64,000 bases of DNA from Chryseobacterium sp. MA9 (GTDB taxonomy: Bacteria; Bacteroidota; Bacteroidia; Flavobacteriales; Weeksellaceae), in assembly GCF_024399315.1 (NCBI RefSeq), contig NZ_CP075170.1:2852001-2916000 (forward strand), given 5' to 3'. The notes under the pieces were generated by a model that was given only the letters and a program-made list of their open reading frames with translations, was not told the DNA's origin and searched no databases. The translations under genes were made by a program, and so were the position numbers. This document shows positions 55,818 through 63,843 of the stretch, piece after piece; positions within the stretch are counted from its first letter, which is position 1, and each line of letters opens with the position of its first letter.

Positions 55818-58800
55818 ATGAAGAAAATTCTATCTTTTTTATTTATATTTTATATTTTCACCTCTGCTTTTGCCCAATTGGACCGAGAGCATTGGTTTGC
55901 TCCGATGGTAGACAGGACTGGTGCACCCAATCCTTATCAGAAACTGTATTTATCCACCAGCAGAACAACTCCTTTTCCTGTAAATATTTATAACAATAAT
56001 ATTCTGATCGGAACGGTAAATATCAGTAAAAATAATCCGCAAAAATTCGATGTATTAAGGAATTATATAATTACCACACAGCAGACGGATTTATTTACCC
56101 CTACAACCAAAGGGTTATACCTTAAAGCAGAATTTCCTTTTTATGCCAATTTAAGGTTTTCGGTATTCAACCACGCAGAAATCATTACTTCCAAAGGAAT
56201 TCCTTCCACGGGAAAAACGTTTTATGCCGCCTCCGCTCCTATTACCGTGAGTAACAATATTCTGAACTTTATGACCAGTGTACTGGCAACTGAAGACAAC
56301 ACAACCGTTACCATTTCCGGATACACCCCTGCCGTTCAGTTTTCTAATGGAATGACCGGAGCTATCAATCCCACAATGACTTTCACTTTAAATAAAGGGC
56401 AGTCTTACATCATTGACGGAATCGGGGATATAGCAGGAAACTTTGATGGTTTTATTGGTTCAAAAATTATTTCAAATAAACCTGTCAATGTCACCAATGG
56501 AAATTTTAATGGGCAATATGCAGGAAATTTTCCGTCCAGTTCAGATATTTTAATGGACCAGGCAGTACCTGTCAACAGGCTTGGAAATGAATTTGCCCTT
56601 GTAAAGGGTAACGGACCAATTGGTGCCAATATGGAAGGCGCTGTTGTTATTGCCACTGAGGACAATACTCAGATCTTTGTCAACAATGAAATACCTCCTG
56701 TAGCGACTATTAATGCAGGAAAATATTTTGTTATTCCTGATTCCAAATATATTCTTCAGGGAAACGGACATTATAATTTATATCTAAAAACATCAAAGAA
56801 TGCTTATGTCTATCAGATTTTAGCCGGAGATTCCAATTCGGGAAATGAAACGGCTACCGGAGGATTCAATTTCATTCCGGCTTTGAACTGTTACCTTCCG
56901 AAACAGATTAACGAACTGGGGCTTATTAATGAAAATTTTGTTCATTCCAATGGTAATCCCGGAGGTATTCTGAACATCCCAACAAAACTGAACCTTATCA
57001 CGGAAAGAGGAGCTGTTATTACAGTAAACGGAGCTAATCCTCCTGCAATAACAGGTCCTTACAATATGACAGGGACCACCAACTGGGTTACTTATGGAAT
57101 TCCCAATGTGACAGGGACCATTACTGTAGTTTCAAGCAAGGCCATTATGGCAGGAATCACCGCTGGAAGTGATGCCGTAGGATACGGTGGCTTTTTCGCG
57201 GGTTTTCCTACGCAGCCCGTTATTTTACAATCAGGCGACGGCTGTATTCCAGGCATTGTTCTTACTGTAGACCCACTTATCTATGATACTTATCAATGGT
57301 ATAGAAACGGTACACTAGTTCCGGGAGCCACGGCATCTTCAATCACCCCTACACTACCCGGATATTATACCTGTTCTGTAACGATGGGAAGCTGTGCACC
57401 TTTAGTCACTGAAAAATTTAAGGTCCTGAATTGTACAAAACTGACCACTGCTTCTTACAATGTATGTACTTCGCAGACTATAACACCTGCCTTCAGCAGT
57501 TCATCACAAACTCCTGTTCCCAGCACCGTAGCAATTACAACAGCACCTGCTTTAGGTACTGCAGTGGTAAACCCTGCTACAGGGATCATTACTTATACTG
57601 TGAATACTCCCGGTACATCCGGAACAGATACATTCACTTATACATTCTGTGGAAATGATCCGGACTTCCCAGATTGTGAAACAATAACAGTTACCATCAA
57701 TATTCAGGCTCTTACAGTAATGAATACAACATTATTTGCCTGTGATGTAAATGGACAGGGAACGTTCAACTTGACTACTGCCAACATCACCAGCAATTCT
57801 CCTGTTACCATTACCTACTATCCAACTCTTATAGATGCTCAGAATGAAAATGCTGCAGCAGCAATAACCAATACAACATCATACACAGCACCTAATGCTA
57901 CTATCATATATGCTGTTGTCAAAAACAATATTGGATGTAAAAGTATTGCACAAATTACATTATCTCTTTTCAATAAGGCGATTGTTCTGGATAACTACAA
58001 TGGCATTTTCTGTGATGATAATCTGGATGGGACAGTTACCCTTATCCTTTCCAATGTCACTCCTATTGTACTTAATAATCCTAACTATTTTACCAATGTA
58101 AGATATTATGCAAATCTGGCAGATGCTAATGCAGGAAACAACAATACTCTTCCTAACAGCTGGAGTTATACAGGAACAACTACAATTTACATCAGAGTAG
58201 ATTCTCCGGATGGCTGTGCTTCTGTAATCAAGCCTTTACAGTTCAGTATCGGATCTAAAGTAACATTGATAACCAAAACCGTTACGGAAAGTGTTTGTGA
58301 TGATGATCTGGATGGAATAAAAAGTGTAAACTTAGCTCAATTTATCCCTCAGTTTACTTTAGACCCCAATGTTACTTTCACTTTTCACGCAACTTTGGCG
58401 GATGCTCAGAATAATGTGAATATCGTTTCATCACCTGTTAATATTACAACTTCACAGACTTATTATATCCGTTTTGAAAAAAATGGGGTCTGTCCGGAAG
58501 TAGGTACTCTTAAAATCAACATTAAAGTTCCTAAAAAATCAGATATACTAAAAGATAAGGCTATTTGCCCGAAAACCACTACCACATTGGATGCAGGACC
58601 TGGCTTTGAAAGATATTTATGGAGCACGGGAGCTACTACGCCTTCTATTACCAATGTTGCCTCTGGAAGTTATTGGGTAGAGCTTACCTTCAATGGCTGT
58701 GTTTACAAACAATATGTGAATGTTACAGAATTGCCGCTGCCTATGATTACATCTATTGAAATTGATGGAACAACGGTAAAAGTCGGAGTAAGCGGTGGTA

Positions 58801-59216
58801 CCCCGCCTTATGAATATTCTTTGGATGGTGTGGTATGGCAGAGTTCCAATGTTTTCTACAATGTACCAAGAGGAGCACATAATGTATTTGTGAGAGATTC
58901 TAAAATGTGTGAAGAAGTCAAAAAATCATTTGCCATTATTAACCTGATCAACACGATTACTCCAAATGGAGATGGCTATAACGAAGGAATAGATTATTCT
59001 GCCTTAATGGCCAATGATAATCTTGTATTCAGGATCTTTGACCGATACGGTGCGGAAGTCTTCAGAGGAACTCCGGAAAACAGATATACCTGGGACGGAA
59101 GAATAGGTGGAAGATATGTCCCTACGGCAACCTACTGGTATTTTATCACCTGGACAGAGTATGGTTCTTCCCTCACTGTAAAATATTCGAGCTGGCTGCT
59201 TGTAAAACATAGATAA
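55818..59216 (+). CDS. T9SS type B sorted protein with IgGFc-binding-like N-terminus (copy 2)
   Basis: A 1132-residue paralogue of the preceding protein with the same domain order. The signal peptide is FIFYIFTSAFAQ, the IgGFc-like region has SVLATEDNTTVTISG and VPVNRLGNEFALVK, the Ig module is TYQWYRNGTLVPGAT, and the end is a type B sorting domain (ITPNGDGYNEGIDY, FDRYGAEVFRG). It is about 190 residues longer because the single Cys-bearing repeat of copy 1 is expanded to three (about residues 630-910), including CDDDLDGIKSVNLAQF and FHATLADAQN motifs. Surface or secreted adhesin is likely, not proven. Confidence 0.9.
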   Translation: MKKILSFLFIFYIFTSAFAQLDREHWFAPMVDRTGAPNPYQKLYLSTSRTTPFPVNIYNNNILIGTVNISKNNPQKFDVLRNYIITTQQTDLFTPTTKGLYLKAEFPFYANLRFSVFNHAEIITSKGIPSTGKTFYAASAPITVSNNILNFMTSVLATEDNTTVTISGYTPAVQFSNGMTGAINPTMTFTLNKGQSYIIDGIGDIAGNFDGFIGSKIISNKPVNVTNGNFNGQYAGNFPSSSDILMDQAVPVNRLGNEFALVKGNGPIGANMEGAVVIATEDNTQIFVNNEIPPVATINAGKYFVIPDSKYILQGNGHYNLYLKTSKNAYVYQILAGDSNSGNETATGGFNFIPALNCYLPKQINELGLINENFVHSNGNPGGILNIPTKLNLITERGAVITVNGANPPAITGPYNMTGTTNWVTYGIPNVTGTITVVSSKAIMAGITAGSDAVGYGGFFAGFPTQPVILQSGDGCIPGIVLTVDPLIYDTYQWYRNGTLVPGATASSITPTLPGYYTCSVTMGSCAPLVTEKFKVLNCTKLTTASYNVCTSQTITPAFSSSSQTPVPSTVAITTAPALGTAVVNPATGIITYTVNTPGTSGTDTFTYTFCGNDPDFPDCETITVTINIQALTVMNTTLFACDVNGQGTFNLTTANITSNSPVTITYYPTLIDAQNENAAAAITNTTSYTAPNATIIYAVVKNNIGCKSIAQITLSLFNKAIVLDNYNGIFCDDNLDGTVTLILSNVTPIVLNNPNYFTNVRYYANLADANAGNNNTLPNSWSYTGTTTIYIRVDSPDGCASVIKPLQFSIGSKVTLITKTVTESVCDDDLDGIKSVNLAQFIPQFTLDPNVTFTFHATLADAQNNVNIVSSPVNITTSQTYYIRFEKNGVCPEVGTLKINIKVPKKSDILKDKAICPKTTTTLDAGPGFERYLWSTGATTPSITNVASGSYWVELTFNGCVYKQYVNVTELPLPMITSIEIDGTTVKVGVSGGTPPYEYSLDGVVWQSSNVFYNVPRGAHNVFVRDSKMCEEVKKSFAIINLINTITPNGDGYNEGIDYSALMANDNLVFRIFDRYGAEVFRGTPENRYTWDGRIGGRYVPTATYWYFITWTEYGSSLTVKYSSWLLVKHR

Positions 59217-59275
59217 AAAAGAAGCCGTAAGAAAGAATGCAAATTTTCAGCAGCGCTTTCTTCCGGCTTCTTTAC
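59217..59275 (+). terminator. Long hairpin after the second giant gene
   Basis: AAAGAAGCCG and AGAAAG arms pair with CTTTCTT and GGCTTCTTT around a 20-base loop, then a T-containing tail. Confidence 0.7.
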
Positions 59276-59415
59276 TTATATATACTCTTTTTAAAGTAAT
59301 TGCATATTTCTAACAATCCTTAACAGTTTAATGTTAAAGTTTAATATAACTTTAACCACTATTCTTCATCTAACTAGGCAAAATTGCTTTATTTCTATGT
59401 AATTTTGCGCATTAT

Positions 59416-60210
59416 ATGAAGAAACTGTTTACTCTACTGCTATTGGTTTTTCTGGCAAAAATTAATGCTCAAGTATATTCCGGAGAGGTATTTCTGAGAG
59501 ACAACTCTATTTTATATCTCAATCAGGTATATGTCACTAATCTAAACATCCAGAAAACCGTTCTTACCGATTATAATGGTAATTTTAGTATCCCCGCCAA
59601 TCCCGGAGATGTTATCCGGTTTACCTCTATTGTTACCGAAAGAAAAGACATTAAGCTAACGCCTCAATCAATGGCACAAAAAAATCTGGTTGAGCTTAAA
59701 ATTGCGTATTATGAAATTCAGGAAATTGTACTCAGCAGGTTCAAACCTACCGGAAACCTTCGGTATGATGTGAATTCTTTAAGAAAAGAGGATAAAGCAC
59801 ATGCTCTTAAGAAAGTAATCGGGCTTCCAGAACCAAAAGGTGACGGAACTCCTCCTGAACTTCCTGTTGCTGGATTGCGGGATGGCGGACTTACCTTCAG
59901 CCTTGAAAGTATCTATGATATTCTTTCCGGTGAGAGAAAGAAAAAGCAGCGTTATCAGGCATACGAAAGAATGAACAGTTCCGTTACACAGATCAAAAAC
60001 TATCTGGGAAAAGATTATTTCACAAAGTTTAAAATTCCTGAGAATTTAATTGATAACTTCCTTCAATTCGTTTATACTTCTGAAAACATTCAGGCGTATG
60101 TATTAGCCGGAAACTTTGAAGCCGTAAAGATTCCTATTGAAAAATATCTGCCAATCTATCAGAAGAGACTTAGAAGTTCACATCTTCAGGAGGTTGTAAG
60201 CAATAATTAG
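59416..60210 (+). CDS. Exported protein with a carboxypeptidase-D regulatory-like domain
   Basis: A 264-residue protein with a signal peptide (LFTLLLLVFLAKINAQ). Residues about 20-110 form a CarboxypepD_reg-like domain: VFLRDNSILYLNQVYVTNL, TDYNGNFSIPANPGDVIRF and a TERKDIKL segment. In TonB-dependent receptors this domain precedes the plug, but no plug or barrel follows here. The C-terminal half (VGLPEPKGDGTPPELPVA and a helical region) is not recognised. Periplasmic or surface location is inferred. Confidence 0.75.
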   Translation: MKKLFTLLLLVFLAKINAQVYSGEVFLRDNSILYLNQVYVTNLNIQKTVLTDYNGNFSIPANPGDVIRFTSIVTERKDIKLTPQSMAQKNLVELKIAYYEIQEIVLSRFKPTGNLRYDVNSLRKEDKAHALKKVIGLPEPKGDGTPPELPVAGLRDGGLTFSLESIYDILSGERKKKQRYQAYERMNSSVTQIKNYLGKDYFTKFKIPENLIDNFLQFVYTSENIQAYVLAGNFEAVKIPIEKYLPIYQKRLRSSHLQEVVSNN

Positions 60211-60231
60211 AGAAATAATTCCAATATATAT

Positions 60232-60268
60232 AAATAATCCATGTCCTTCACATGGATTATTTCTTTTG
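60232..60268 (+). terminator. Terminator after the CarboxypepD_reg gene
   Basis: AAATAATCCATGT pairs perfectly with ACATGGATTATTT, followed by a T-rich tail. Confidence 0.8.
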
Positions 60269-60380
60269 AAATAAACAGAAATCCCACGGTAAACCCCCTC
60301 CATACTACATCCAATATAGATTACTCAACTTTTATTGCATATCATTATTCAATATTCAAAAATATGCTTAATTTTATCTC

Positions 60381-60415
60381 ACAAACAAGTGTTTAAAATA
60401 AAAACACTTGTTTGT
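60381..60415. repeat. 14-bp perfect inverted repeat upstream of a secreted-protein gene
   Basis: ACAAACAAGTGTTT pairs with AAACACTTGTTTGT around a seven-base AT loop, 75 bases before the start at 60490. No T-run follows. It could be an operator or an mRNA leader stem. Confidence 0.55.
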
Positions 60416-60489
60416 CGTTATCCAAATAAAAACTAACAGCCCAAAACACAAATTAAGAGAGAAGCACTCAATTTTTAACTTAATAATTA

Positions 60490-61254
60490 ATGAAAAAAGT
60501 CCTTTTACTTCTTTGTTGTATGTTTTTCTTTACTATGTCTGCTCAAAAAAAAGGGAAAGACTATAGTAATATTCTGAAAAGTAAGAATATCTACGAAATC
60601 AATGCCTTCTTAAGAGATGCCCATCCTGATGATCCTCGGAGATCTGTCCTGAAACCAAGGGTAATGGACATGATGAAAGAATACATCAAAAATGCACATC
60701 CAGCCGATCAGAAAGTAAAAGATATGCAGGAAATGCTTGCCATGCTGAGGAGAAGGCCTTCCACAAAGATCACCTTTGATGAAATGAATGCTATCATCAA
60801 ACAGAAACAGATTGCAAAATATAAGGCCGAATTAGCAGCAAAACAGCCTACCACCGTTTATACTCCAAGCACTGCACAGAATACATTTGTTGTAAATACT
60901 ACGGCTAATACGGCAATTCCAAATGCTGAAGCTGAAGAGTTCAACATGCTTATGACTGTCTCACCTGTTGAGCATAAAAACAAAACTGTAAAAATCCTAA
61001 ACTCTTTATTTGATAATGACCCTAATGCTAAAGAAGCTATTATATTGATTCAAAATAAATCAGACTGTAATATCATTGTAAGAATGGAAGGTGTAGGTAC
61101 TACTAAATACAGACTGGCTGTTCCTGCTCATGGTGAGGGTTCAATTGTTATAGAAAAAGGACAGTATCTTTTCACCAGCCTTGTTTGCGGAGCTCAATAC
61201 GCTTCACAAAAAACAATTGAAAGGGCAATTATGGTCGCTTTAGGAGGCCAATAA
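60490..61254 (+). CDS. Exported protein of the DUF6759-type family (copy 2)
   Basis: A 254-residue protein with a signal peptide (VLLLLCCMFFFTMSAQ). The N-terminal ILKSKNIYEINAFLRDAH and HPDDPRRSVLKPRVMD segments recur in the protein at 62049. The C-terminal domain has ILIQNKSDCNIIVRMEG, LAVPAHGEGSIVIEKGQY and a Cys in SLVCGAQYAS, the shared pattern. It is separated from the next family member by trmB. Function unknown. Confidence 0.75.
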   Translation: MKKVLLLLCCMFFFTMSAQKKGKDYSNILKSKNIYEINAFLRDAHPDDPRRSVLKPRVMDMMKEYIKNAHPADQKVKDMQEMLAMLRRRPSTKITFDEMNAIIKQKQIAKYKAELAAKQPTTVYTPSTAQNTFVVNTTANTAIPNAEAEEFNMLMTVSPVEHKNKTVKILNSLFDNDPNAKEAIILIQNKSDCNIIVRMEGVGTTKYRLAVPAHGEGSIVIEKGQYLFTSLVCGAQYASQKTIERAIMVALGGQ

Positions 61255-61350
61255 TTTCCACCAAAACCGAATTATCTCTATGTCTTTTACCCCCAAAAGA
61301 CAAAGATACTCCATAAATTTTCACTATTTTTGCACTCATTTTATAACTCA

Positions 61351-62028
61351 ATGGGCAAGAATAAATTAGCAAGATTCGCAGAAAACAAAATATTACCAAA
61401 TGTAATCCAACCAACAAGGGAAGAAGCTTTAAAAGGTTTCGAACTTAAAGGAAAATGGAGAGAAAACTTCTTTAAAAATGACAATCCAATTGTATTGGAA
61501 TTAGGTTGTGGAAAAGGAGAATATTCTGTGGGGCTTGCCAAAACATTTCCTGAAAAAAACTTTATCGGAGTTGATATTAAAGGCGCAAGATTTTGGTTTG
61601 GAGCTAAAGAAGCGGTAGACAGCAACATGAATAATGTAGCCTTTCTTAGATCACAGATCGAGCTTGTTGATCATTTTTTTGCTGAAAATGAAGTAGATGA
61701 AATATGGATTACGTTCCCGGATCCACAGATCAAATACAGAAGAACAAAGCACAGATTGACTCATCCTGATTTCTTAAACCGATACAAAAAGTTTCTGAAG
61801 CCTGGTGGTATTATTCATCTAAAAACCGATTCAGAGTTTTTACATGGATATACACTGGGATATTTGCAGGGAGCCGGCTATGAAATCATTAGTGCACATC
61901 ATGATATCTACGGAGCACCGGAATATGATCCTAATACCGAACACCTTAGAGATATTAAAACCTATTATGAAGAACTTTTCTCAGCAAAAGGAAAAACAAT
62001 TACTTACATTAAATTCCGAATAAGCTGA
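61351..62028 (+). CDS. trmB: tRNA (guanine-46-N7)-methyltransferase
   Basis: A 225-residue SAM methyltransferase. The SAM site is VLELGCGKGEYSVGLA, and TFPDPQIKYRRTKHRLTHP is the conserved catalytic region. It methylates G46 in tRNA variable loops. The ATG at 61351 fits; an upstream TTG-initiated form is rejected. A TATTTTTG -7 element lies at 61325-61332. It interrupts an otherwise contiguous block of family paralogues. Confidence 0.95.
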   Translation: MGKNKLARFAENKILPNVIQPTREEALKGFELKGKWRENFFKNDNPIVLELGCGKGEYSVGLAKTFPEKNFIGVDIKGARFWFGAKEAVDSNMNNVAFLRSQIELVDHFFAENEVDEIWITFPDPQIKYRRTKHRLTHPDFLNRYKKFLKPGGIIHLKTDSEFLHGYTLGYLQGAGYEIISAHHDIYGAPEYDPNTEHLRDIKTYYEELFSAKGKTITYIKFRIS

Positions 62029-62048
62029 TGAAGTAAAAATAACAATTG

Positions 62049-62756
62049 ATGAAAAAAAAACTTTTACCTGTTTTCTTTTTATTCTTCACATTTTTGTTCC
62101 CCAACCTGATATCTGCTCAGAAAAAAGCAAATAAAGATATTCTGAAAAGCATTGATATTAAAGAAATTGAAGAGTATATTAAGAACACCCATCCGGATGA
62201 TCCGAAGAAAAGCGTGCTGAAACCTAAGCTTATCGCTTTAAAAAACGCAGAATGGACAAAAGGAGCCCGTACAGCCAAGCCTATGGAAGCCAGGCCTGTT
62301 ATCTCCGATATTCCTAAAAGTATCATGAGAAATCCTTATTCAAATGATGCTGAGGAGTTTAAAAAACTTATCACTGAAACCTCTGCTGAACATAAAGAAA
62401 AAACGGTGAAACTTCTGAATACAATGTTCAATGAAGATATTACCCGCAAAGAAGCGATACTCTTATTCAAAAATAATTCAGACTGCAATATTGTACTGAG
62501 GATTGAAGGAAAAGATTATTATAATCTTGCCGTTCCCGCTCACGGAGAAAATTTTATTGTGGTTAATAAGGGTTCATATGCGCTCAACAGCAATATTTGC
62601 GATATGAAATACGTCTCCCAGAAAGACATTAAAAAAAGTATATTTGTAACGATAGACAATCCGAAACAAGCCGGGACTGAACTGAAATCCGCCCAAAAGG
62701 AACCGGTTCCGGAAAAACCTTCGAAAAAACAAAAATCAAAAAGTAAAATAGGATGA
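62049..62756 (+). CDS. Exported protein of the DUF6759-type family (copy 3)
   Basis: A 235-residue protein with a signal peptide (LPVFFLFFTFLFPNLISAQ) and the ILKSIDIKEIEEYIKNTH then HPDDPKKSVLKPKL segment shared with copy 2. The C-terminal domain has LLFKNNSDCNIVLRIEG, YNLAVPAHGENFIVVNKGSY and NICDMKYVS. A Lys/Pro-rich tail closes it. The stop overlaps the next gene by four bases (ATGA), so the two are translationally coupled. Confidence 0.75.
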   Translation: MKKKLLPVFFLFFTFLFPNLISAQKKANKDILKSIDIKEIEEYIKNTHPDDPKKSVLKPKLIALKNAEWTKGARTAKPMEARPVISDIPKSIMRNPYSNDAEEFKKLITETSAEHKEKTVKLLNTMFNEDITRKEAILLFKNNSDCNIVLRIEGKDYYNLAVPAHGENFIVVNKGSYALNSNICDMKYVSQKDIKKSIFVTIDNPKQAGTELKSAQKEPVPEKPSKKQKSKSKIG

Positions 62757-63193
62757 AAAAACTAATAGTTTTGACCGGAATTTCATTGATCCTTGCCAGC
62801 TGTAATGTAAATTATGGCAGCTATCCGGGAAGAACCTCCTACCCTTACCCTACCAGCAATGCCGGTAACAGAGCAAACACGGAAAGTGAATATAACGAGC
62901 TTATAAAAACCTATAAACCGGAAACTGCAGACGTTCTTAATGATCTTCTTAACAATGATGATCCGAAAAATCCCAGGACCTCTATTTCAGTAGAAAACAA
63001 ATCTCCATGCAATATGGTTCTTACGGTAAGCGGGAATAATTTCTTCAAGAAAATCCCTATCGGTTCTGGAAAAGTAGGATACACAATGGTTCCTAAAAAT
63101 CAAAATTACAGGTTATCCGGACTTATTTGTAACTCGACCTATCAGTCTACAAAGTTTATCACCACCTCATATTCTATAAAGCTTTCAAACTAA
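62753..63193 (+). CDS. Lipoprotein of the DUF6759-type family (copy 4)
   Basis: A 146-residue lipoprotein with lipobox LASC (Cys17). It is the shortest member and keeps only the C-terminal domain: SVENKSPCNMVLTVSG, KKIPIGSGKVGYTMV and LICNSTYQST. It is translationally coupled to copy 3. Function unknown; probably an outer-membrane-attached partner of copy 3 (inference). Confidence 0.75.
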   Translation: MKKLIVLTGISLILASCNVNYGSYPGRTSYPYPTSNAGNRANTESEYNELIKTYKPETADVLNDLLNNDDPKNPRTSISVENKSPCNMVLTVSGNNFFKKIPIGSGKVGYTMVPKNQNYRLSGLICNSTYQSTKFITTSYSIKLSN

Positions 63194-63198
63194 TATAT

Positions 63199-63228
63199 AA
63201 CCCGCAGAACTCTGTGGGTTTTTATTTT
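63199..63228 (+). terminator. Terminator of the paralogue block
   Basis: AACCCGCAGA pairs with TCTGTGGGTT (one G-T pair) and is followed by T bases. Confidence 0.75.
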
Positions 63229-63589
63229 TAATGAATAAATCTAATATAGTATCTTATTAGGAAAGTTAACGAGCAAGCAGAAACCGACAGAACAATACCG
63301 TTTTTGAGCTATCTAAATAAAAGCCATATAAGATATAAAAAGAGATCCAGAGCCTGAAAACGCTTAATAAAACGATCAGCATCAACAAAGAGTTATGAAC
63401 GTAAACTTATATTTAAACACTATTTAGATCATAAGAAACTATACAAAAATTCCTACCAAAGCTTAAACAACGTAAAATCAAAATATTATTCTGAAAATCA
63501 TACACATAACAAATATTTCCATATATTTAGAAATATAATTGCGGATTCCGAAAAGCACATAGAGTAGGAAAAAACTAAAACTAAAAACC
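63229..63589. other. Intergenic region before the second six-cysteine peptide
   Basis: AT-rich with only very short frames. An AATATTTC/GAAATATA inverted repeat lies near 63512-63537. No consensus -7 element was placed. Confidence 0.5.
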
Positions 63590-63778
63590 ATGAAAAATTT
63601 AAAAAAAGTCTCAAGAAGTGAGCTAAGAACAATTAAAGGAGGATACAGAAGCTGTATAGACGGCTGTAATTTAGAAATTGGAGAAATGTGCTGCAGCGGT
63701 GTATGCAGAATCGGAGTAGTTGTCCCAACAACAGATCCTGATTTCCCAGAATTTACGGTGTGCCCTAAGAAACCTTAG
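63590..63778 (+). CDS. Six-cysteine leader peptide, bacteriocin-like, knottin-patterned
   Basis: A 62-residue peptide. The leader MKNLKKVSRSELRTIKGG has a true Gly-Gly and matches the leader of the 15992-16147 peptide (MKN-KK-SR-E-TI-G). The core begins YRSCIDGCNLEIGEMCCSG. Cysteines at 22, 26, 34, 35, 39 and 58 give C-x3-C-x7-CC-x3-C-x18-C, again the C...C...CC...C...C order. The long last loop is Asp/Pro-rich. It is expected to be exported and folded by disulfides; target unknown. It is followed by a strong terminator and is monocistronic. Confidence 0.8.
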   Translation: MKNLKKVSRSELRTIKGGYRSCIDGCNLEIGEMCCSGVCRIGVVVPTTDPDFPEFTVCPKKP

Positions 63779-63788
63779 TATAAATAAT

Positions 63789-63823
63789 AAAAAAACGCTG
63801 GACCGAAATCCAGCGTTTTTTCT
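63789..63823. terminator. Bidirectional terminator between the peptide gene and rpsB
   Basis: AAAAACGCTGGA pairs perfectly with TCCAGCGTTTTT around CCGAAA; A and T runs flank it, so it serves both convergent genes. Confidence 0.9.
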
Positions 63824-63843
63824 ATATTAAAGAAAATCTTTAA

